This document shows, piece after piece, positions 36,294 to 44,700 of a stretch of DNA of 64,000 nucleotides (the first letter of the stretch is position 1; each line of letters begins with the position of its first letter). Both the position numbers and the translations under genes were made by a program. The DNA lies in NCBI RefSeq assembly GCF_013009345.1, contig NZ_JABELE010000017.1, forward strand, positions 1 through 64,000, read 5' to 3'. Under the pieces are notes generated by a model. The model worked only from the letters and a program-made list of their open reading frames with translations, made no database searches and was not told the DNA's origin. Origin of the DNA: Acinetobacter geminorum (GTDB lineage: Bacteria; Pseudomonadota; Gammaproteobacteria; Pseudomonadales; Moraxellaceae).

Positions 36294-36710
36294 TTATTTT
36301 TTAGGAGCTTGTTGTTGAGCTGCCTTCATTGCATCTTCAGTTAACTTTTCAAGCTTAGTTGTTAACTGAGGACCGAAACATGCTTTAAGATCGCGGTTTT
36401 GTTGTTGTACAAATCCTAGAGAACTTGGGCTTTTCTTCGCATTGATTGCGCTTTGGATTTCCCATTTTTGTGCTTCAGTCACTTTACCTTGTGCTTCAAC
36501 TTGGCAGCTACAGAATTTGCTAACTTCAGATGAACTTAACTTGCCGCCTTTAGCAGTTTGTTCTTTACAAACGTTAACTAATGCACCTTTAACGTTAGTG
36601 CTTTTATATGCCGCTTGAACTGGGTTTTCAGCTGCTTGAACTGAACCAGCCATAAGTGCAGCTGCTGAGAATAAAGATGAAAGAATAAGATTTGATTTTA
36701 ACAACTTCAT
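36294..36710 (-). CDS. Small exported protein with four conserved-looking cysteines
   Basis: 138-residue predicted periplasmic protein: signal peptide (cut near SVQA/AENP), then Cys residues in VNVCKEQ, FCSCQVE (CxC) and LKACFGP. The paired cysteines suggest disulfide bonds. No domain is recognised. It follows queC by 16 bases, so it may lie in the same transcript, but it has its own terminator. Confidence 0.7.
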   Translation of the reverse strand: MKLLKSNLILSSLFSAAALMAGSVQAAENPVQAAYKSTNVKGALVNVCKEQTAKGGKLSSSEVSKFCSCQVEAQGKVTEAQKWEIQSAINAKKSPSSLGFVQQQNRDLKACFGPQLTTKLEKLTEDAMKAAQQQAPKK

Positions 36711-36726
36711 AAATTTTACCTACTTA

Positions 36727-37395
36727 TTACGGTATATAGCGTGTTGGATCGGTAACACCAGCATCGATAAAGCCTTCTTTACGCAAACGGCAACTGTCAC
36801 ATTTACCACACGCACGTCCTTGAGCATCTGCTTGGTAGCAAGATACCGTTTGACTATAGTCTACGCCATGTTCAATCCCTAAACGTATGATATTCGCTTT
36901 GGATAAATGTAACAGGGGTGTTTCAAACTTAAGTGGTTTTCCTTCTACGCCAGCTTTAGTGGCTAAACGGGCCATATTCGCAAAAGCATCAATAAATTCA
37001 GGGCGACAATCAGGATATCCTGAATAATCAACGGCATTGATACCAATAACAATAGCTTCAGCATTAAATACTTCGGCTGCTGCTAGAGCATATGAGAGGA
37101 AAATAGTGTTACGCGCTGGTACATAAGTTACAGGAATACCTTCTTGTAACTGTTCTGGTACTGCAATGTTGTGATCTGTAAGTGCTGATCCGCCTAAATT
37201 TGCTAGATCAATATTAATTACACGATGTTCAACACCTGAACGCTGAGCTAATGCTTTTGCAGCATCAAGTTCAGTGGTTGAGCGTTGGCCATACATAAAA
37301 CTAATAGCAATACATTCATAGCGCGCTTGTGCCCAAGCTAGGCAAGTGGTTGAGTCTAAGCCGCCTGAAAGTAAAACAATGGCACGAGAGCGCAT
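36727..37395 (-). CDS. queC: 7-cyano-7-deazaguanine synthase
   Basis: ATP-dependent enzyme that makes preQ0 from CDG in queuosine biosynthesis. 222 residues starting at 37395, where GGAG lies six bases upstream; the ATG 12 bases earlier has no ribosome-binding site. It shows the P-loop-like LLSGGLDSTTCLAWA and the C-terminal zinc cluster CYQADAQGRACGKCDSCRLR. It lies downstream of queE on the same strand. Confidence 0.95.
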   Translation of the reverse strand: MRSRAIVLLSGGLDSTTCLAWAQARYECIAISFMYGQRSTTELDAAKALAQRSGVEHRVINIDLANLGGSALTDHNIAVPEQLQEGIPVTYVPARNTIFLSYALAAAEVFNAEAIVIGINAVDYSGYPDCRPEFIDAFANMARLATKAGVEGKPLKFETPLLHLSKANIIRLGIEHGVDYSQTVSCYQADAQGRACGKCDSCRLRKEGFIDAGVTDPTRYIP

Positions 37396-37435
37396 ATTTT
37401 TCTCCATATTCGGAATGATTTATTTTATTGAGTGA

Positions 37436-38146
37436 TTAACGACCTGATTCATCGTTCCAAAGCAGTTTATGTAACTGAAGTTGGAAACGAACAGGTAATT
37501 TATCATCAAGTATCCACTGTGCCAGATCACGTGCTAGACGTGGCAGGCCTACAGCACCTTTTTCAACTGCAAAGGCAGGGGAGAACCAAACGGTACTGAC
37601 TTTGGTTTGCAATTGATATTTTTCAACTTGTTGCTTTGACCATTCATAGTCTTCACGATTACAAATCACAAATTTGATTTGGTCACGTGGTGTTAAATGG
37701 TCAAGATTACTGATGAGATTGCGATGTTCTTCACCAGAAGTTGGTGTTTTCAAATCCAGAACTCTAGAGACACGAGGGTCTACTTTTGACACATCAAGAG
37801 CGCCACTGGTTTCTAGAGAAACGTCAAAACCTGCTTCACATAAACGTTGTAATAAAATCAAACAGTTTGGCTGAGCAAGAGGTTCACCACCTGTTACACA
37901 AATATAAGGTGTTTGAAATTGTGTAGCTGTTTCAATGATATGTTCAAGTGAAAAACGTTCGCCACCTTCAAAGGAATAGGTGGTATCGCAATAGCTACAA
38001 CGTAATGGACAGCCTGTTAGACGAATAAATACAGTCGGTAGGCCAGAGGCATTTGCTTCACCCTGCAACGAGTAAAAAATCTCGGTAATGCGTAAACCGG
38101 ACGCAGGGTCTGAGACAGGAATTGCAGAGGAACGTAAGGAAGCCAT
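37436..38146 (-). CDS. queE: 7-carboxy-7-deazaguanine synthase
   Basis: Radical SAM enzyme that contracts the ring of CPH4 to CDG on the queuosine pathway. 236 residues with EIFYSLQGEANASGLPTVFI and the CX3CX2C cluster motif in GCPLRCSYCDTTY (cysteines near residues 46-53). The spacing to queC and the shared pathway support a queE-queC unit. The 5' flank carries the dapD terminator. Confidence 0.94.
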   Translation of the reverse strand: MASLRSSAIPVSDPASGLRITEIFYSLQGEANASGLPTVFIRLTGCPLRCSYCDTTYSFEGGERFSLEHIIETATQFQTPYICVTGGEPLAQPNCLILLQRLCEAGFDVSLETSGALDVSKVDPRVSRVLDLKTPTSGEEHRNLISNLDHLTPRDQIKFVICNREDYEWSKQQVEKYQLQTKVSTVWFSPAFAVEKGAVGLPRLARDLAQWILDDKLPVRFQLQLHKLLWNDESGR

Positions 38147-38177
38147 TCTAGAAATACCACACTATATAAAAAATAAA

Positions 38178-38206
38178 ATCTCTACGATCAGTTTGATCGT
38201 AGAGAT
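38178..38206 (-). terminator. Terminator downstream of dapD
   Basis: Perfect 13-bp inverted repeat (ATCTCTACGATCA/TGATCGTAGAGAT) with a three-base loop, followed on the minus strand by a T-rich stretch. Confidence 0.88.
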
Positions 38207-38234
38207 GAGGAGCGATTAAAGCTCCGCAGGAGAG
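38206..38234 (-). repeat. Copy 1 of a shared 3'-flank motif
   Basis: On the minus strand this reads TGCGGAGCTTTAATCGCTCC followed by TCA. About 20 of 23 core bases match a second copy at 41145-41171. It lies between the dapD stop codon and its terminator. A GGAGC/GCTCC stem can form inside it. Confidence 0.55.
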
Positions 38235-38244
38235 TTATAACAAA

Positions 38245-39066
38245 TTAGTCAGCGCGTAACAAATCGTTCAAACTTGTTTTTGAACGTGTTTGCGCATCAA
38301 CTTTTTTCACGATAATTGCAGCATATAAGCTGTAAGTACCACATTTAGATGGCAAGCTACCTGCAACTACAACTGAACCTGCTGGTACACGACCATAATG
38401 GATTTCGCCAGTTTCACGGTCATAAATTTTAGTTGATTGACCAATGAAAACGCCCATTGAAATGACTGAGCCTTCTTCAACGATAACGCCTTCAACGATT
38501 TCTGAACGTGCACCGATAAAGCAGTTGTCTTCAATAATAGTTGGGTTAGCTTGTAATGGTTCTAAAACACCACCAATACCTACACCACCAGACAAGTGAA
38601 CATTTTTACCGATTTGAGCACATGAACCTACAGTTGCCCATGTATCAACCATGGTGCCTTCATCTACATAAGCGCCAATGTTGACATAAGATGGCATTAA
38701 CACCACGTTTTTAGCTTGGAAGCTACCACGACGTGCTACAGCAGGAGGAACAACACGAACACCTGCAGCTTTAAATTGCTCTTCAGTCCAACCAGAGAAT
38801 TTAGTTTCAACTTTGTCATAGAAACGAAGATCACATGACTCGATTGGTTTATTGTCATTAAGTTTAAATGATAATAAAACAGCTTTTTTTAACCATTGAT
38901 GAACAATCCATTCACCATTGATTTTTTCAGCAACTCGAAGTGTACCGTTATCTAAACCAGCAATTGCTTCTTCAACAGCTTGGCGAATTTCGCTTGAACA
39001 ATCTGCTGCAGTAAAATTTGCGCGGTCTTCAAATGCTTGCTCAATGATTGTAGAAAGCTGAGACAT
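38245..39066 (-). CDS. dapD: Tetrahydrodipicolinate N-succinyltransferase
   Basis: Lysine and diaminopimelate biosynthesis: succinylates tetrahydrodipicolinate. 273 residues with an N-terminal helical domain and a left-handed parallel beta-helix of hexapeptide repeats (NVVLMPSYVNIGAYVDEGTM, AQIGKNVHLSGGVGIGG). Its own strong terminator follows. Confidence 0.96.
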   Translation of the reverse strand: MSQLSTIIEQAFEDRANFTAADCSSEIRQAVEEAIAGLDNGTLRVAEKINGEWIVHQWLKKAVLLSFKLNDNKPIESCDLRFYDKVETKFSGWTEEQFKAAGVRVVPPAVARRGSFQAKNVVLMPSYVNIGAYVDEGTMVDTWATVGSCAQIGKNVHLSGGVGIGGVLEPLQANPTIIEDNCFIGARSEIVEGVIVEEGSVISMGVFIGQSTKIYDRETGEIHYGRVPAGSVVVAGSLPSKCGTYSLYAAIIVKKVDAQTRSKTSLNDLLRAD

Positions 39067-39361
39067 GATCTTCCTTCCATAAAAAATTTTAAAGATTTTA
39101 CACTAATTTGTGACAAGAATCTTTCAAAAAACGTGTTACGTTTGATTGATGATATAAATGAGGTAAATCGAAATAAGCTTATTAGATAATCAAGTGTTTT
39201 TTACACAAAAATGATTTGAAAATAAAAATTTAACTCAATTTGTATCAAAAAATAACAGAAATCTAGCATTTTTTGTATAAAAAAGAATCTAAGCTGTCAT
39301 TATTATGATTTCAGTCACAAGATGAATAAATTAAAAACAGAGCCTTTTTGAGGAGAAAACT
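39067..39361. other. Intergenic promoter region between dapD and carO
   Basis: 295 very AT-rich bases between divergent genes. A good Shine-Dalgarno AGGAG (39350-39354) serves carO. Several TTGTAT/TATTAT-like pieces occur, but I cannot choose a confident promoter. No RNA gene is visible. Confidence 0.45.
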
Positions 39362-40111
39362 ATGAAAGCATTACGTGTTTTAGTAACAACAACAGCTTTA
39401 TTTGCTGCTGGTGCTGCAATGGCAGATGAAGCCGTTGTTCATGACAGCTACGCATTTGATCAAAAACAATTACTTCCTGTGGGGGTGCGTGCTGAGGTAG
39501 GCACAACTGGTTACGGTGGTGCTTTATTATGGCAAGCAAATCCATATGTAGGTTTAGCTTTGGGTTATAACGGTGGCGATATTTCATGGACAGATGATGT
39601 ATCTGTAAATGGTACTAAATATGACCTAGATATGGACAACAACAATATCTATTTAAATGCTGAAATTCGTCCATGGGGTGCTAGTTCTAATCCATGGGCT
39701 CAAGGCTTATATGTAGCTGCAGGTGCTGCTTATCTAGATAATGATTATGACTTAGCTAAACGTATTGGTAATGGTGAGACATTGTCAATTGATGGTAAAA
39801 ACTATCAACAAGCAGTTGCTGGTCAAGAAGGTGGCGTAAGAGGCAAGATGAATTATGAAAATAATATTGCTCCTTATGTAGGTTTTGGTTTTGCTCCAAA
39901 AATTAATAAAAATTGGGGCGTATTTGGTGAAGTAGGTGCCTACTACACTGGTAATCCAAAAGTTCAGTTAACTCAATATAACCTTGCTCCTGTAAATGGT
40001 AATCCAACGTCTGCTCAAGATGCGGTAGATAAGGAAGAAAATGAAATCCGTAATGATGATAAATATAAATGGTTACCAGTTGGTAAAGTTGGTGTGAACT
40101 TCTACTGGTAA
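39362..40111 (+). CDS. carO: Outer membrane channel CarO
   Basis: 249-residue beta-barrel outer membrane protein of Acinetobacter, linked by published work to uptake of basic amino acids such as ornithine and to carbapenem susceptibility. A signal peptide (cut near AAMA/DE) is followed by the typical DEAVVHDSYAFDQKQLLPVG and GYNGGDISWTDDVSVNGT segments and a C-terminal aromatic residue (KVGVNFYW), the barrel-assembly signal. The frame is intact with no insertion element. The variable loops (about residues 130-165 and 205-235) separate CarO variants, and I do not assign a type here. Confidence 0.9.
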   Translation: MKALRVLVTTTALFAAGAAMADEAVVHDSYAFDQKQLLPVGVRAEVGTTGYGGALLWQANPYVGLALGYNGGDISWTDDVSVNGTKYDLDMDNNNIYLNAEIRPWGASSNPWAQGLYVAAGAAYLDNDYDLAKRIGNGETLSIDGKNYQQAVAGQEGGVRGKMNYENNIAPYVGFGFAPKINKNWGVFGEVGAYYTGNPKVQLTQYNLAPVNGNPTSAQDAVDKEENEIRNDDKYKWLPVGKVGVNFYW

Positions 40112-40121
40112 GATCCAAAAC

Positions 40122-40149
40122 AAAAAACGAGCTACGGCTCGTTTTTTGT
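40122..40149 (+). terminator. Terminator of carO
   Basis: AAAAAACGAGC pairs with GCTCGTTTTTT around a short loop, 10 bases after the stop codon. Confidence 0.87.
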
Positions 40150-40156
40150 ACTTAAT

Positions 40157-40187
40157 AAAATAAAAGCGCTAAAAAGCGCTTTTATTT
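40157..40187 (-). terminator. Terminator of cysB
   Basis: AAAAGCGC and GCGCTTTT form a stem with flanking A/T tracts, 12 bases past the cysB stop on the minus strand. Confidence 0.8.
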
Positions 40188-40198
40188 ATTTTTAATCT

Positions 40199-41122
40199 TT
40201 ATTCATCTGGATAAGCAATTTTCTTAAGCGCTTTAATATCCGCATCAGGTGAGCATAAAGAAATAAATTCGTAACCATAACCGCGTAATAGATGACCTTT
40301 GCGAACTGCAATCCAAGTGGTATTAACACCAAAAATATCAGTTTTGGTTTGCTTTAAACGATAATCACGTTCTGTGTCATAAGCTACGTCATTGACAATC
40401 CCGACACCCATGCCGAGTTCTACATAGGTTTTAATAACATCGGCATCAAGAGCTGACATTACGATATCTGCATCTAGGTGAGCTTCTTCAAACGCTTTAT
40501 CAATTTTAGATCGACCTGTAAAACCACCATGGTATGTAATGAGTGGATATTCAGCTAAAAGTTCTAGAGTGATCTTGTCCGCCTGCACTAAAGGATGATT
40601 TTGTGGGGTAATAATACTGTGTTGCCATTGGTAGTAAGGAATACTAGCCAGATTTTCTTCAGTCGTTAAAGACTCTGTTGCAATACCAATATCCGCTTCA
40701 CCTTGTAAAAGCATTTCTGAAATTTCGACAGGGCTAGCTTGTTGTAAAATTAAATGTACTTTTGGGAATAATTTCTTAAATTGATTAACGATTGGAGGCA
40801 ATACATAACGCGCTTGAGTATGCGTAGTTGCGATCGTTAATGTTCCTTCGTCAACCTTATTAAAATCTTCGGCAAGTCGTTTAATATTTTCAGCATCCAC
40901 TAACATGCGTTCAACAATGCTAAGAAGTGACTGGCCCGGTTCTGTTAAACCTAAAAGGCGTTTACCTTTACGAACGAAAAGTTGAACACCTAATTCATCT
41001 TCTAAATCTTTAATGTGCTTACTTACACCTGATTGAGATGTGTAGAGTGCAGCCGATGCTTCCGTCAAGTTAAAGTTTTGGCGTACTGTTTCTCGGATAA
41101 TTCTTAATTGTTGAAAGTTCAT
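40199..41122 (-). CDS. cysB: LysR-type cysteine regulon regulator CysB
   Basis: 307-residue LysR-family activator of sulfate assimilation, expected to respond to N-acetylserine. N-terminal winged helix-turn-helix (MNFQQLRIIRETVRQNFNLT...SGVSKHIKDLEDELGVQLF) and a periplasmic-binding-like effector domain from about residue 90. It lies directly downstream of cysTWA, which fits the assignment better than the related Cbl. Confidence 0.92.
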   Translation of the reverse strand: MNFQQLRIIRETVRQNFNLTEASAALYTSQSGVSKHIKDLEDELGVQLFVRKGKRLLGLTEPGQSLLSIVERMLVDAENIKRLAEDFNKVDEGTLTIATTHTQARYVLPPIVNQFKKLFPKVHLILQQASPVEISEMLLQGEADIGIATESLTTEENLASIPYYQWQHSIITPQNHPLVQADKITLELLAEYPLITYHGGFTGRSKIDKAFEEAHLDADIVMSALDADVIKTYVELGMGVGIVNDVAYDTERDYRLKQTKTDIFGVNTTWIAVRKGHLLRGYGYEFISLCSPDADIKALKKIAYPDE

Positions 41123-41144
41123 TTACACTTTTCCTCAAAAGAGG

Positions 41145-41171
41145 TGAGGAGCGTCTAAAGATCCGCAAGAT
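41145..41171 (-). repeat. Copy 2 of the shared 3'-flank motif
   Basis: On the minus strand it reads TGCGGATCTTTAGACGCTCC followed by TCA. It lies between the cysA stop and the cysB start. The outer bases (GGTGAGGA/TCCTCACC) can close a hairpin around it. Confidence 0.5.
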
Positions 41172-41193
41172 ATTTCCTCACCAAATATATTTC

Positions 41194-42255
41194 TTAAGCA
41201 ACTTGGTCTGCAAATAAGTGCAATTGAGATGCGCTCACCCAAACAGTTTGATTAGGTTTAAATGCATGTAATTTTGCAGCTTCACTGCTCAGAGCAATTT
41301 CGATTAAATGTCCATTACGATCTTGTAATTCAGCTACTACTTTCCCAGCAATCCAGATTTCACGTACAAAAGTCGCTTCAATGGTATTCGCTTGCGGTTG
41401 CGAGTGAATATGTAACTCATCTGGACGAGCAAAAGCAATCACTTTTCCTTGAGGTGCTTCAACTGCTGTTGGTAATTGAATACGGTCATTACCGATACGG
41501 ATGATACCTTCCGTATGTTCACCTTCAAATCGATTTGCCTGACCCAAGAAATCAAACACAAATGGCGTTGCAGGTTTTTCATAAACTTCACGAGGTGAAC
41601 CGATTTGCTCAACATTACCTTTATTCATGACAATAATCTGGTCTGCAACCTCAAGTGCTTCTTCCTGATCGTGAGTTACGAAAATTGAAGTGATATGCAA
41701 TTCATCATGTAAGTTGCGTAACCAGCGGCGTAACTCTTTACGGACTTTAGCATCTAGCGCACCAAATGGTTCATCGAGTAGTAACACACGAGGTTCTACA
41801 GCCAAAGCCCGTGCTAAAGCAATACGCTGACGTTGTCCGCCTGAAAGCTGAGCAGGGTAGCGGTCTGCTAAAAAGCCCAGTTGGACTAGATCAAGTAACC
41901 GAGTGACACGTTTTTTAATTTCAGCTTCCGAAGGACGGGTTGCACGAGGTCGAACACGTAAACCAAAGGCAATATTGTCAAATACGGTCATATGGCGGAA
42001 TAAAGCATAATGCTGGAATACAAAACCAACTTGACGCTCACGCACATGTACATTGGTCGCATCTTCGCCTTCAAGTAAAACCTGACCGCCATCAGCTGAT
42101 TCTAGACCTGCAATAATACGGAGTAACGTCGTCTTACCACAACCAGATGGTCCGAGCAGCGCAACCAGTTCACCCTCTGGAAAATCTAGGGAAATATTTT
42201 TAAGCGCATGGAATGCACCAAAGTGTTTTTCAATATTTTTAACTTGAATACTCAT
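41194..42255 (-). CDS. cysA: Sulfate/thiosulfate ABC transporter ATP-binding protein
   Basis: 353-residue ATPase subunit of the sulfate importer. It has Walker A GPSGCGKTT (residues 35-43), the signature LSGGQRQRIALARAL, Walker B VLLLDEPFGALD, and a C-terminal TOBE-like regulatory domain. It follows cysW by 11 bases. Confidence 0.95.
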   Translation of the reverse strand: MSIQVKNIEKHFGAFHALKNISLDFPEGELVALLGPSGCGKTTLLRIIAGLESADGGQVLLEGEDATNVHVRERQVGFVFQHYALFRHMTVFDNIAFGLRVRPRATRPSEAEIKKRVTRLLDLVQLGFLADRYPAQLSGGQRQRIALARALAVEPRVLLLDEPFGALDAKVRKELRRWLRNLHDELHITSIFVTHDQEEALEVADQIIVMNKGNVEQIGSPREVYEKPATPFVFDFLGQANRFEGEHTEGIIRIGNDRIQLPTAVEAPQGKVIAFARPDELHIHSQPQANTIEATFVREIWIAGKVVAELQDRNGHLIEIALSSEAAKLHAFKPNQTVWVSASQLHLFADQVA

Positions 42256-42266
42256 GATTTCATTCC

Positions 42267-43151
42267 TTACGAATCAGTTGAATGCGGTTCTGGTTTATCT
42301 TGATGTAGCTCTAACCAAGTTTTTAAAATCAGTGTTAAAAGAGCTAAGAAGGCAAGCAGTGAGGACACGGCAAAGGCTGCGCTGAAGGTGTACTCGTTAT
42401 ATAAAATTTCGACATGAAGTGGCAGGGTATTGGTTTCACCACGGATGTGGCCAGAAACTACAGATACTGCGCCAAACTCACCCATTGCACGGGCATTACA
42501 TAGAATCACGCCGTAAATTAAACCCCATTTAATGTTTGGTAGAGTGACCTTCCAAAAGGTTTGCCATCCTGATGCACCGAGTACAATCGCTGCTTCTTCT
42601 TCTTCAGTTCCTTGAGCCTCCATGAGTGGAATTAACTCACGTGCAACAAATGGAACAGTAATAAAAATAGTGGCTAAAACAATTGCGGGTACGGCATATA
42701 AAACTTTGATGTCATGTTCCATTAACCATCCGCCAAACCAGCCTTGCGCACCAAAAATCAATACAATCATTAAACCGGCAATAACGGGTGAAACCGAAAA
42801 AGGCATATCAATGATGGTTGTTAAAATCGCCTTACCTCTAAACTGGAACTTAGAGACAGCCCATGCAGCGCCAACACCAAATATCACGTTAATCGGAACA
42901 GCAATTGCTGCGGTTAATAAGGTCAATTTCACTGCCGATAGCGTGTCTGGATCAATCAACGCTTGAACATAGACTTCAAGTCCCTGTTTAAATGCTTCTA
43001 CAAAAACCAGAATGAGTGGCAACATCAAGCAGCTTAAGAAAAAAATCAGAGCCACGGTAATGAGTGTGTAACGTACCCAAGTTGGTTCACGTGTCGCATC
43101 TCGTGATTGCAATTTAAGCGCAAGCGCATTGCTGTCAGTATGTAGGTTCAT
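42267..43151 (-). CDS. cysW: Sulfate ABC transporter permease CysW
   Basis: 294-residue inner-membrane permease with about six helices and the EAA loop (EEEAAIVLGASGWQTFWKVTLP). The start at 43151 forms an ATGA overlap with the cysT stop and has GGGAG upstream, so the longer frame is rejected. Confidence 0.94.
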   Translation of the reverse strand: MNLHTDSNALALKLQSRDATREPTWVRYTLITVALIFFLSCLMLPLILVFVEAFKQGLEVYVQALIDPDTLSAVKLTLLTAAIAVPINVIFGVGAAWAVSKFQFRGKAILTTIIDMPFSVSPVIAGLMIVLIFGAQGWFGGWLMEHDIKVLYAVPAIVLATIFITVPFVARELIPLMEAQGTEEEEAAIVLGASGWQTFWKVTLPNIKWGLIYGVILCNARAMGEFGAVSVVSGHIRGETNTLPLHVEILYNEYTFSAAFAVSSLLAFLALLTLILKTWLELHQDKPEPHSTDS

Positions 43152-43981
43152 GTGACATTTCTCCCTGTACGACGGTTTGCCCACGCTTGAAGTAAATTAA
43201 TGGCAAATAAAATGATGAAAGAGAGAACTAACATGACCGCAGCAATCGTTGTTGCGCCTGCATAATCATATTCTTCAAGACGTGAAATGATCATGAGTGG
43301 AGCAATTTCTGTTTTAAACGGCTGGTTACCCGCAATAAAAATAACTGAACCATATTCACCCACACCGCGGGCAAATGCTAAAGCAAAACCTGTGAACAAA
43401 GCTGGTAGTAATATCGGTAAAATAATTTTAGTAATCGTCTGCCAGCGATTTGCACCAAGTGCTGAAGCTGCTTCCTCAAGTTCGGTTTCAATATCGCTGA
43501 GTACCGGCTGAACGGTTCGAACAATAAATGGAATACCAATAAAGACCAATGCCAACGTAATACCGATTGGGCTATATGCGACCTGAATACCAAGTGGTTC
43601 AAGATATTGACCTAACCAACCAGTAGGTGCATAGAGTGAAGTCAGTGCAATACCTGCAACTGCGGTCGGAAGCGCAAAAGGTAAATCGACCAATGCATCA
43701 ACTAGACGCTTTCCAGGGAAGTTGTAACGAACAAGACACCAAGCCAAAAGCAGACCAAACACAACATTAATAAATGCTGCGATTAAAGCTGAACTAAAGC
43801 TGAGTTGAAGCGATTTCAAAATACGCTCAGACGTTAAAATTTCCCATAATCCGTCCCATCCGATTCCAAATGATTTGATAAAGACTGCGGCTAATGGAAT
43901 AAGCACAATAAAAGAAACATAGGCGAGGGTGAAGCCCAAAGATAGACCAAACCCAGGCAGCACTCGGGATCGCTGCGACAT
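43148..43981 (-). CDS. cysT: Sulfate ABC transporter permease CysT
   Basis: 277-residue permease paired with CysW. Family motifs are the EAA loop (LEEAASALGANRWQTITKIILP) and GEYGSVIFIAGN. It is coupled to cysW by an ATGA overlap. Also named CysU in other species. Confidence 0.95.
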   Translation of the reverse strand: MSQRSRVLPGFGLSLGFTLAYVSFIVLIPLAAVFIKSFGIGWDGLWEILTSERILKSLQLSFSSALIAAFINVVFGLLLAWCLVRYNFPGKRLVDALVDLPFALPTAVAGIALTSLYAPTGWLGQYLEPLGIQVAYSPIGITLALVFIGIPFIVRTVQPVLSDIETELEEAASALGANRWQTITKIILPILLPALFTGFALAFARGVGEYGSVIFIAGNQPFKTEIAPLMIISRLEEYDYAGATTIAAVMLVLSFIILFAINLLQAWANRRTGRNVT

Positions 43982-44061
43982 GATATTTCCTCAAAGAGAA
44001 AAGCCTTCTGAAACCAGTAAGCGAATAAATAAAGATAAACAGTGCGGTATAAAGATTGGTA

Positions 44062-44670
44062 TTAAGCAAATTTCAAAGAGAAATGTGTTTTTACCGGGTC
44101 GATAGATGAGTGACTACACATCGAATTTTCTGGAATCAAATAATTCAGCAAATCTGGAAATGGCCCAAAACCTGAGGCAACATTAATATGGCCCACTTCT
44201 CCAAGATTAACGGGATTTAACTTCCATGATTTTGCAAGTTGTAATGCATCAAAAAAGCCGAGCCATGGATCATTTTCACTAATGAGTAGCGTTGCAGGTA
44301 CATCAATTTTTAATTGATGAAAATAATCTTTGTAGTCGGTCAAGCTATGGCGAGCAAACCCTGCTTCCCCAAAGCGTGCTGGATTCGCTGGAGCGACTAA
44401 AATTAGTTTCTTAACTTGGCTTTTTAATTCTGGATGCTCAGCTAAAGCAGCTACACTCGTTAAGCATCCGAAACTATGTGCAACAATTTGAACAGGAGCT
44501 TGAGCTGCGTGAACTGTTTTAACGAATTGCTCAACCCATTCACTTAATACAGGTCTATCCCAGTTTTTTTGCTCAACACGAGAACTAGACACGAGTTGAC
44601 GCTGCAACCAAGATTGCCAATGCTGATGTTCACTGCCACCTACACCCGGAACAATTACAGTTTGAATCAT
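44062..44670 (-). CDS. RBBP9/YdeN-family serine hydrolase
   Basis: 202-residue alpha/beta hydrolase: VPGVGGSEHQHWQSWL at the N-terminus, nucleophile elbow AHSFGCL (serine near residue 67) and the C-terminal EVGHINVASGFG with the catalytic histidine. It is inserted between sbp (30 bases upstream) and cysT (80 bases downstream), all on the same strand. A role in sulfur uptake is suggested only by position. Confidence 0.85.
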   Translation of the reverse strand: MIQTVIVPGVGGSEHQHWQSWLQRQLVSSSRVEQKNWDRPVLSEWVEQFVKTVHAAQAPVQIVAHSFGCLTSVAALAEHPELKSQVKKLILVAPANPARFGEAGFARHSLTDYKDYFHQLKIDVPATLLISENDPWLGFFDALQLAKSWKLNPVNLGEVGHINVASGFGPFPDLLNYLIPENSMCSHSSIDPVKTHFSLKFA

Positions 44671-44700
44671 GTCTGTTCTCCTTACTTTTAGTGCAAAGAA

